Source: a virus
Virus record (IMG/VR): IMGVR_UViG_3300035698_005496
Location: 1 to 30,201 of that record
DNA length: 30,201 bases
Direction: 5' to 3' (one strand)
Under the pieces are notes generated by a model, which was given only the letters and a program-made list of their open reading frames with translations, searched no databases and was not told the DNA's origin. Position 1 is the first letter of the stretch; each line of letters begins with the position of its first letter. Below, piece after piece: positions 24,640 to 30,201 of this stretch. The position numbers were made by a program, and so were the translations under genes.

Positions 24640-25323
24640 TTAATTTTTTTTGGTTTGTATATCCTGTAAAAAATCCATAAGATAATGTAAACCGTTCTTT
24701 GACACAGTGTTACGGCTATATCTTTTTTTAACCTTCGCTTCTAGTGTTTCATAGGCTCTAGCAAGAACCTCAGTAATTTCACCATCTGCGCCAATGATAT
24801 ACTCTTTGTTTTCCAGAACACCTTCCACAACAGCAGCGGGTGCACTTTGGTCTAAAACAGCATCAATGGTTATTAAATTAAAATCATCCTTAACAGTTTC
24901 TTCTTCTAACGAGCCAACGCCCCTAGTTGACATTCCCAATAAAATTCCCTCCTTTACTAATGTCTCAAGAATTCGACCCTTTGGTGTATCTATTATTCTA
25001 GCTACTCCGATCCCTAAATTCTTTTCCATTACCAAAGATTCGATAACATGAGAAATTCTATCCAGATTAATCTGCGGCGAATCAGGATGGTCACACTCAC
25101 CTACAGCCCTATTCTTACCGATCTTTTCTATAACAAACGTATTAACTTCACGCACGATCAATTCTTGTGGATAAATTCGTCCATTCTTATTTTTTATTTC
25201 TGCTTCTAGAAATGGTCCCTTTAACTTATAATGTTTTTGGGGTTTTTTTCCTTCTACAATAACATCTTCTTCGAGCACCTCTATGTCCTGAAACGAAACA
25301 AACTCTCTTAAAAGTTTCGCCAT
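24640..25323 (-). CDS. 21: Prohead maturation protease, T4 gp21-like
   Basis: A 227-residue serine protease of the T4 gp21 type, which is packed in the prohead, cleaves scaffold and capsid proteins after assembly and then degrades itself. The catalytic His is in GECDHPDSP (His79) and the catalytic Ser in GMSTRGVG (Ser132). The LITIDAVLDQSAP segment around residues 150-162 carries the conserved acidic region after the serine. The length matches T4 gp21 (212). It starts two bases after the core protein gene behind GAGGAG. The scaffold and capsid genes that encode its substrates follow, and the capsid N-terminus holds a fitting cleavage site. Confidence 0.93.
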   Translation of the reverse strand: MAKLLREFVSFQDIEVLEEDVIVEGKKPQKHYKLKGPFLEAEIKNKNGRIYPQELIVREVNTFVIEKIGKNRAVGECDHPDSPQINLDRISHVIESLVMEKNLGIGVARIIDTPKGRILETLVKEGILLGMSTRGVGSLEEETVKDDFNLITIDAVLDQSAPAAVVEGVLENKEYIIGADGEITEVLARAYETLEAKVKKRYSRNTVSKNGLHYLMDFLQDIQTKKN

Positions 25324-25325
25324 AA

Positions 25326-25514
25326 TTACTCCTCGTCTGATTTGATGTTCATGATTTCTTTCATCTTATCAACATCAACACCATTCATATTAGCAAGCAC
25401 TTCAATCTTTTTGTTTTGAATTCTTGTGTTAACTTTCTCAGCAGCCGCTACATCGCAATGCTTCTTAAGCTCGTTAAAGTCTCCATCCAAAACAGTCTTA
25501 ATAATAGAATCCAT
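25326..25514 (-). CDS. Small prohead core protein, T4 gp67/gp68 position
   Basis: A 62-residue, highly charged, predicted helical protein with an acidic end (MNIKSDEE). It lies between portal and prohead protease, the slot held in T4 by the small core proteins gp67 and gp68, which fill the prohead interior and are degraded by the protease. AAAGGAG precedes the ATG and the stop is two bases from the protease start, so translation is probably coupled. Assignment to the core rests on position, size and composition, not on a motif I can recognise. Confidence 0.7.
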   Translation of the reverse strand: MDSIIKTVLDGDFNELKKHCDVAAAEKVNTRIQNKKIEVLANMNGVDVDKMKEIMNIKSDEE

Positions 25515-25544
25515 AATACCTTTACTCCTTTATAATCAATAGTT

Positions 25545-27374
25545 CTAAAGTAATCTATTCTTATTTATATTTCTTTTGTCCTTAATTGTACTATCTTCTT
25601 TATTCCATTCCTTTAAAAGCATAGAATCACCATCATTTATTTTATCAAAACCAATAGATTCTGGGGTTTCTTCTGGATTAAATTCTTCTCCAGGGATATC
25701 ACCGAGCTCTAAATCATCTATCTCTTCGCCTGGGATCTCTCCTAGTTCTGGACCTCCACCAAGGCCTTCACCCGTTGCGCCAAGGCCGCCTATTCCAGCT
25801 TCCATGCCACCAAGACCCTCTTCGGCTTCTCCTTCTGCGGCGTTATCACCAGCTATCTTATCTCTATTAACTAGATCTTCATTCTCATTCCATTCATCAT
25901 CACTCATCAAGAAATATTTTTTAAGTGCAAATTCTTTTGAGAAAAAACCATTTGGGTTTTCTTGAGAGTTGTAAATAAATTCATTCATAGAAGTTAACAA
26001 TCCAAATCTTGACTCTGACATCTCCATCTCTTTATATTCTTTAAAAAGATTTGATTTTGTAAAAGTAATATTAAAAAGATTTGTATCTATATATTTTTCA
26101 TCTACTCCTCTAAGTTTCAATAAAGTCATAAACGGATCTAAAATAACATACTTAAATCTTCGCTGAAGTCTTTCAACATATCTAGAAAATTTTATCTCTT
26201 CTTGTAATACTTCTCCACCATGACTAGTACTATATGTACTACCACCAGTATCTTCCCATCTTGATTTAGGTAGCTTAAGAGTTTTATAAAGTTTCTTAAG
26301 GAAATAAGCAACATCATCCAATTCACCTAGCTGCATTCCACCACCAATTGTATCTACTGTGGTTCCTTCGCCTGCATCATTTTTAGAGAACCAATAATCT
26401 TCTGTTAGTGCCTGAATGTTTTGTGCTGAGTTCATTGCTCCAGTTTCTGGATCATATACTATTCTTTTCTTATATCTTTGAATCATTCCCTTAATGTATT
26501 CTTCCGCCTTACCCTTTGGCATACGACCAATTGCAATATTCCATACCCTTCTTTCTGGAGCCCTTACCAACCTGTAAATAACTACAGCATCTTCAAGATT
26601 CTTAAGCTGATTGTATGTGCGGATAGATGATTCTAAATATCCTCTTTGATCTAACTTGTTTGCTCCAGGCAATCCATAATTAATATATGCTACCTGATCC
26701 TTATCAAAAATTATATTTGTATCATCTATTTCCTCATCTGATTGATACATACTAACATTTGGAGCTTCTTTTGTTGTGTTAACTTGCATGTAGGCTTTAA
26801 TAATATCATCTTCATATATAGGCATGACTGTATGAGATGGTAGCACTTTAATACCTATAACATCATCTCCTTCAGCGTTCATGATCAATTCAATATACAA
26901 TTCTCCTTCAACAAGCCACTTCTTAAAAAGATCCCAAGCGAGCTCATTGAATTCAAAAACTTCATGAAGCATATAATCCCAAACTTCTCTAATCTGATCT
27001 TCTATATGAGATGGGAGCTCCTCGGTCATATCCAAACTAACAATATCACCCTCGTTGTTATCTATAATTGCTTCATCACAAATAGCATCGATAGCATCAG
27101 AAATTTCAGGGAAGAAAGACATCTCTCGATATTTAATAACTCTACCCGATTTGTTTCCAAAATATTGTTCAAATTGAATACCTGTATATGTTATTCCAGT
27201 ACCAGGGGCCAACATGTTTTCATAATTGACCATCTGGCCAAGATCCATTTGCTCCTGCGAAAATCCTTGAGAGTTTGCTATTTGTTCATTGTCAGACTTC
27301 TCTTCTTCATCTCTAACATTCCTAAAAAATTTCGCAAACGGATTGAAATTAAACAGTTTTTCAAGTCTCGACAT
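25545..27374 (-). CDS. 20: Portal protein, T4 gp20-like
   Basis: A 609-residue portal vertex protein, somewhat longer than T4 gp20 (524). Portals form the dodecameric ring at one head vertex, nucleate prohead assembly and act as the DNA channel for the terminase. Typical gp20-family segments are visible: the early EISDAIDAICDEAI block, the IKVLPSHTVMPIYE region, a central VIYRLVRAPERRVW block, and the conserved LPKSRW ... GGEVLQEEIKFSRYV stretch. The last ~100 residues are acidic and glycine-rich with repeated GEIPGEEIDDLELGDIPGEE-type units, an extension not typical of T4. A good GGAGG precedes the ATG. Its final codons contain a TATAAATA box for the genes after it. The head genes that follow keep T4 order. 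Confidence 0.93.
   Translation of the reverse strand: MSRLEKLFNFNPFAKFFRNVRDEEEKSDNEQIANSQGFSQEQMDLGQMVNYENMLAPGTGITYTGIQFEQYFGNKSGRVIKYREMSFFPEISDAIDAICDEAIIDNNEGDIVSLDMTEELPSHIEDQIREVWDYMLHEVFEFNELAWDLFKKWLVEGELYIELIMNAEGDDVIGIKVLPSHTVMPIYEDDIIKAYMQVNTTKEAPNVSMYQSDEEIDDTNIIFDKDQVAYINYGLPGANKLDQRGYLESSIRTYNQLKNLEDAVVIYRLVRAPERRVWNIAIGRMPKGKAEEYIKGMIQRYKKRIVYDPETGAMNSAQNIQALTEDYWFSKNDAGEGTTVDTIGGGMQLGELDDVAYFLKKLYKTLKLPKSRWEDTGGSTYSTSHGGEVLQEEIKFSRYVERLQRRFKYVILDPFMTLLKLRGVDEKYIDTNLFNITFTKSNLFKEYKEMEMSESRFGLLTSMNEFIYNSQENPNGFFSKEFALKKYFLMSDDEWNENEDLVNRDKIAGDNAAEGEAEEGLGGMEAGIGGLGATGEGLGGGPELGEIPGEEIDDLELGDIPGEEFNPEETPESIGFDKINDGDSMLLKEWNKEDSTIKDKRNINKNRLL
25562..25569 (-). promoter_or_regulatory. 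TATAAATA late promoter box within the end of the portal gene
   Basis: A perfect match on the minus strand inside the last codons of the portal gene, where it encodes part of Asn-Ile-Asn. It is 47 bases upstream of the small core protein gene and would feed core protein, protease and scaffold. Confidence 0.6.
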
Positions 27375-27878
27375 TTAATCCTCCATTAACCCATTCAAAT
27401 AATCATGATACGATTCGTTTTTCTTTTTCTTTTTCTTTTTTTTCTTTTTCTTTTTTGATGTAACATTTCCATACCGGGTCAACATATCACCCAGCTTGGC
27501 TGCAAAATTAGCACTACCACCATATTGTGCGGCATTACCTACACTTGTGGTTGTAATGGTTGCCTCTTCATTCTGATCGTCTTCATTCTCATCATCTTCC
27601 ATTGAATTGATCGTGGCCTTGCTTAATCCCAACTTCGCATATATCTTTTCCATTTGAGCTGTATACTTTAAATTGGCAAACAAATCTTCTATATCTATTA
27701 CAACATCATATATCTTCTGAAGATTGTTTGCTGTTGGTTTACCATACTTAAACAATCTTATAGCGATCGTTTTAACATTCGCAGGAGCTTCTATTATATC
27801 TCCTTCTTTGTTCTTTATTTTTTTGTTTTTAAGTTTTTGCTTAAACTTTTCTATTTCTTCGTTATTCTTTATTTCCAT
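27375..27878 (-). CDS. Uncharacterised late protein with a poly-lysine tract
   Basis: A 167-residue protein of unknown function. Residues 1-90 are mixed charged and helical. Then come an acidic patch (MEDDENEDDQNEE, about residues 97-109), a region rich in small residues, and an uninterrupted run of twelve lysines followed by NESYHDYLNGLMED. The start is supported by GAGGAT before the ATG. It sits directly before the portal gene, where T4 has no obvious equivalent. The lysine run is encoded by a nearly pure purine tract, prone to replication and transcription slippage. A highly basic tail beside an acidic patch could bind DNA or a charged scaffold, but that is speculation. Confidence 0.75.
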   Translation of the reverse strand: MEIKNNEEIEKFKQKLKNKKIKNKEGDIIEAPANVKTIAIRLFKYGKPTANNLQKIYDVVIDIEDLFANLKYTAQMEKIYAKLGLSKATINSMEDDENEDDQNEEATITTTSVGNAAQYGGSANFAAKLGDMLTRYGNVTSKKKKKKKKKKKKNESYHDYLNGLMED

Positions 27879-27894
27879 AATATCCTCTGTTAAA

Positions 27895-27902
27895 TATTTA
27901 TA
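27895..27902 (-). promoter_or_regulatory. TATAAATA late promoter box overlapping a stop codon
   Basis: A perfect match on the minus strand. The TAA within it is the stop codon of the 140-residue gene. It is only 16 bases from the next ATG, giving a very short leader if used, so it is weaker evidence than the other boxes. Confidence 0.45.
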
Positions 27903-28320
27903 GAGTTTCTTTTATGTCTTCATTTATCAAATATGTAACCAACTCTTCCGTAGAGGCATCATATTTTTCTTTAATATGTTTAATGTCTTTTTGAATTCTA
28001 TCGATCTCAGATCGTTGTTTGATTGTTCCACGAACTATTAATTTATTATAAAAATCATTTGACATGGTTTGTAAATATAAAAAGTTATTAAAATTTGATA
28101 TCTTCCCGCCCAACAATCTCTTTAGTTTAAATACAATCTTGTCAAGTAACGTAAAGGATTGTCTTTCAATATCAGTCTGTGGATCTCTAACCTGCCTACC
28201 GGCATTATTAACAATTCCCTTTTTATAAGCCGCTGTGCGTACAATAGGAGTAGTTAGTTTCTTAATTATTATATAACCAACAATAGAATCTATATTAGAT
28301 CTCTGTTCTAAACTAGCCAT
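27898..28320 (-). CDS. Uncharacterised late protein, 140 residues
   Basis: I do not recognise this protein. It is basic and predicted helical, with no signal peptide and no clear membrane segment. It starts MASLEQRSNIDSIVGYIIIKK and ends in a charged helical region (RSEIDRIQKDIKHIKEKYD). I prefer the ATG at 28320, two bases after the stop of the gp14-like copy 2 and behind GGTGGG; an in-frame GTG lies three codons upstream. The junction copies the layout of the previous gene pair. Its place between neck and portal genes in a late transcription unit suggests a virion or assembly role, which is inference only. The stop codon lies inside a TATAAATA box. Confidence 0.75.
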   Translation of the reverse strand: MASLEQRSNIDSIVGYIIIKKLTTPIVRTAAYKKGIVNNAGRQVRDPQTDIERQSFTLLDKIVFKLKRLLGGKISNFNNFLYLQTMSNDFYNKLIVRGTIKQRSEIDRIQKDIKHIKEKYDASTEELVTYLINEDIKETL

Positions 28321-28322
28321 TG

Positions 28323-29195
28323 TTACCACCCACCGAACGGATCACCGCTCGATTTTTCATTAGTTGGGGGATCATAAAGTACATCAGGTTTCTCTTCATC
28401 TATCACATCAGATACATTAAAAATATCTGTATCCTTATCTGTGTAATCTTTAATCCACTCCATACTTGCTGAAGTTGATGCAGATAATGAAATATGTTCG
28501 TCCTTGAATGGTCTCACAATAAATTCCCACATGTGCTGTTTTGATAACAAGTACATGCCAACTTCTTCTTTAACTTCCATAATCTCATATAAGTATTTAT
28601 CATAGTTAGCCTTTACAACATCACCGGTCTTAGGAATGTAAGAAGCATATGTATTTATTCCATGATTGCCTGGGAGTGCAGAGTTACCAAACGTAGACGC
28701 ATCCTGGAACTGAAGCTTGGGTATAAACATACTAAACTCATCTAATCCTTGAATTCCAAACTTAGACCATAACTTATCTTCTCTTGGTAATGTATAGAAA
28801 GCATTGAAACCAAATTTCCTTTCAAACATTCTATTTCCATCTTCACCAAATATCTTATCGTAATTTGTATCATATGAAGCTATATAGAACGTCATACAAA
28901 CTCCATGATGATTGATAGATTCTGTTGTCATATTATCAAATAAGTTTCTTTCATTATCATAAGCTGGCTGACACTTCTTCAATCCATTGTATATAGGCCT
29001 GGGAGCCGCTCCAGCCCACCCGGACGTAACATAGTCGGCTTGGTCAGGCAGACACGTTTGAGCGGTTACTGTTGGCTCTAATAATGTCATTGTCATGTTT
29101 ATAGGCGACGCTAAAACTGTACCAGTAATTATAGTAGCACTCAAGGCTGTCATTGTCATATCGATAGGATTAGGAGCTGCTGATGTATTTGCCAC
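28323..29195 (-). CDS. gp14-like neck (head completion) protein, copy 2
   Basis: A 290-residue paralogue of the preceding gene, sharing the FGEDGNR, LPREDKLW and FGIQGLDEFSM motifs, the YEIMEVKEEVGM and WEFIVRPFKDEH blocks, and an almost identical acidic tail ending SGDPFGGW. A GTG start at 29195 is preferred: it lies 8 bases after GGAGGG, two bases past the previous stop, and gives an N-terminus (MANTSAAPNPIDMTM) resembling the start of copy 1. The first 45 residues contain a small internal repeat (PIDMTMT... then PINMTMT...). T4 has a single gp14, so the duplication is unusual. Either the two proteins form a mixed neck ring or one has a new role; the sequence cannot decide. Confidence 0.78.
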   Translation of the reverse strand: MANTSAAPNPIDMTMTALSATIITGTVLASPINMTMTLLEPTVTAQTCLPDQADYVTSGWAGAAPRPIYNGLKKCQPAYDNERNLFDNMTTESINHHGVCMTFYIASYDTNYDKIFGEDGNRMFERKFGFNAFYTLPREDKLWSKFGIQGLDEFSMFIPKLQFQDASTFGNSALPGNHGINTYASYIPKTGDVVKANYDKYLYEIMEVKEEVGMYLLSKQHMWEFIVRPFKDEHISLSASTSASMEWIKDYTDKDTDIFNVSDVIDEEKPDVLYDPPTNEKSSGDPFGGW

Positions 29196-29197
29196 AA

Positions 29198-30094
29198 TTA
29201 CCACCCTCCGAACGGATCGCCGCTCGCTTCTTCGTTAGCAGGAGGATCATAAAGTACATCTGGTTTCTCTTCATCTATCACATCTGACACATCAAATACA
29301 TCGGAATCTTTATCAACCTCTGGTGCTACATTAGGCATAGATGCAGATGTGGTAGCTGATACTGATAGATGCTCATCCTTAAATGGTCTCACAATAAATT
29401 CCCATGTGTGCTGTTTAGATAGTAAGAACATTCCAACTTCGTCCTTCACTTCCATAATCTCATATATATAATCATTGTATTTAGATCTAACGATATCTCC
29501 TATCTTTGGAATATATTCATCATACACTCCAAAATCCATTACAACATCAGGACTAGCAGACGTACCAGAAATACCATACGTTGACTTAGAGGCAAAGTTT
29601 AATTTCGATGCATACATACTAAACTCATCTAATCCTTGAATTCCAAATTTACCCCACAATTTATCTTCTCTTGGTAATGAATAAAATGCATCAAACGCAA
29701 ACTTCCTCACTACCGTTCTATTATTATCTTCACCAAATATCTTATCATAAGTTGTATCATACGTCACAATATAATAATCTAAACACACGCCATGATGTGC
29801 AATGGACTCTTCAATTAGGTTATCAAACAACCAACGCTCACTATCATAGGCTTCATTGCATTTAGTTAAGTAATCATCGGACATGTTAGTCCCATTTCCC
29901 ATACTATAATCATTGCCATCAAAGTCTGAAAACATTCTGTCTGACAAAGTATAATAACTAGAGCCACTTAAAATGAGTCGGGCCCCTGTTGTAAGATCCA
30001 CGCAGGCCGCAGAAGTTGTAACCATTACCGACGGTACAGAAAATGTCATAGCTACCGGGTCTGGTGTTTCTATATTAACAATATCATCTGCCAT
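29198..30094 (-). CDS. gp14-like neck (head completion) protein, copy 1
   Basis: A 298-residue protein resembling T4 gp14, one of the two neck proteins that close the head and join it to the tail. The gp14-like core spans roughly residues 88-215: an NLIEESIAHHGV helix, a YDKIFGEDNNR motif equivalent to the LIFGEDLK segment of T4 gp14, then FGIQGLDEF and an IPKIGDIV segment matching the gp14 order. The acidic C-terminus ends SGDPFGGW, like the SSPFDNDF end of gp14. I chose the ATG at 30094 because GGAGATG lies about 8 bases upstream; an in-frame GTG at 30115 has no ribosome binding site. The next gene is a paralogue with the same core and tail. The N-terminal ~85 residues differ between the two copies. 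The family call is fairly strong; what each copy does is inferred. Confidence 0.8.
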   Translation of the reverse strand: MADDIVNIETPDPVAMTFSVPSVMVTTSAACVDLTTGARLILSGSSYYTLSDRMFSDFDGNDYSMGNGTNMSDDYLTKCNEAYDSERWLFDNLIEESIAHHGVCLDYYIVTYDTTYDKIFGEDNNRTVVRKFAFDAFYSLPREDKLWGKFGIQGLDEFSMYASKLNFASKSTYGISGTSASPDVVMDFGVYDEYIPKIGDIVRSKYNDYIYEIMEVKDEVGMFLLSKQHTWEFIVRPFKDEHLSVSATTSASMPNVAPEVDKDSDVFDVSDVIDEEKPDVLYDPPANEEASGDPFGGW

Positions 30095-30115
30095 ATAACA
30101 TCTCCGCGCATACAC

Positions 30116-30139
30116 AAAAAACCGGGCACAATGTACCCG
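30116..30139 (-). terminator. Terminator-like hairpin in the leader of the first gp14-like gene
   Basis: The minus strand has a 7-bp stem (CGGGTAC with GTGCCCG, one T-G pair) with a three-base ATT loop, then a G and six T residues. It has the form of an intrinsic terminator but lies downstream of the TATAAATA box and about 22 bases before the gene's ATG. It could back up the previous terminator, or act as a 5' stem on the late transcript. Confidence 0.6.
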
Positions 30140-30143
30140 ATCA

Positions 30144-30151
30144 TATTTATA
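30144..30151 (-). promoter_or_regulatory. T4-type late promoter box TATAAATA for the gp14-like genes
   Basis: A perfect match on the minus strand to the T4 late promoter -10 element, 49 bases upstream of the first gp14-like start codon and between two hairpins. If spacing is as in T4, transcription would start near 30138, at the edge of the downstream hairpin. Confidence 0.65.
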
Positions 30152-30172
30152 ATTATTAGAAACTGAAGTTAT

Positions 30173-30199
30173 AAAGAAAGGGACGGAACATGTCCGCCC
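30173..30199 (-). terminator. Rho-independent-type terminator of an upstream gene outside the window
   Basis: On the minus strand a GC-rich hairpin (GGG, then CGGA paired with TCCG around a CATGT loop, one bulged T, then CCC) is followed by a T-rich stretch TTTCTTT. The gene it would serve lies beyond 30201. It separates that gene from the late promoter and gp14-like genes that follow. Confidence 0.6.
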
Positions 30200-30201
30200 T
30201 T

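Noticed and set aside
25576-25965. Plus-strand ORF rich in Ser/Pro opposite the portal gene
   Set aside because: It mirrors the Gly/Glu-rich portal C-terminus, has no ribosome binding site and lies opposite a clearly coding strand.

Overview
This window is a late structural block of an AT-rich, T4-like contractile-tailed phage (myovirus type), probably from a large genome. Every convincing gene reads on the minus strand, so transcription runs from about 30200 down to 1. Gene order, protein families and repeated copies of the T4-type late promoter box TATAAATA all support this. I see no host genes, tRNAs or CRISPR arrays. I cannot name the host.

Layout in transcription order. From 30.1 to 27.4 kb: two tandem gp14-like neck proteins and two small unknown proteins, one with a run of twelve lysines. 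From 27.4 to 22.3 kb: the head module, with portal (gp20), a small core protein, prohead protease (gp21), scaffold (gp22) and major capsid protein (gp23). From 22.2 to 18.9 kb: an insertion of two freestanding homing-endonuclease-like genes built from zinc-ribbon-like repeats and a Vsr-like nuclease core. From 18.9 to 14.3 kb: a small basic protein, gp13-like neck protein, gp15-like tail terminator, small terminase (gp16), two acidic unknowns and an AAA+ ATPase. From 14.3 to 11.0 kb: the large terminase (gp17). From 10.9 to 7.6 kb: tail sheath (gp18), tail tube (gp19) and a further tail protein. From 7.6 to 1 kb: a gp26-like protein with an overlapping out-of-frame extension, a tape-measure/hub protein carrying an M15 peptidase domain, a gp48/54-like cap, a LysM/gp53-like protein, a gp27-like hub, a gp5-like OB-fold spike, an unknown small protein and the start of a tail or baseplate protein cut by the window edge.

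The outstanding feature is the large terminase. It is a fractured gene. The first ORF ends the TerL N-terminus inside the Walker A loop and continues for only 33 residues as the N-terminal piece of an intein. A separate homing endonuclease gene follows, with three C2H2 zinc fingers, a Vsr-like core and its own late promoter. The last ORF begins with a 123-residue intein C-terminal piece ending in His-Asn, followed by the rest of TerL. Protein trans-splicing would rebuild the P-loop (RQAGK joined to TT), so the packaging motor should be inactive until splicing occurs. Split TerL inteins with short N pieces (AceL-TerL type) and fractured genes holding endonuclease ORFs are known from environmental DNA; here the arrangement sits in a full late operon.

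Transcription appears to be organised by about ten TATAAATA boxes, several embedded in the last codons of the preceding gene, plus rho-independent-type hairpins after the capsid and tube genes and at the right edge.
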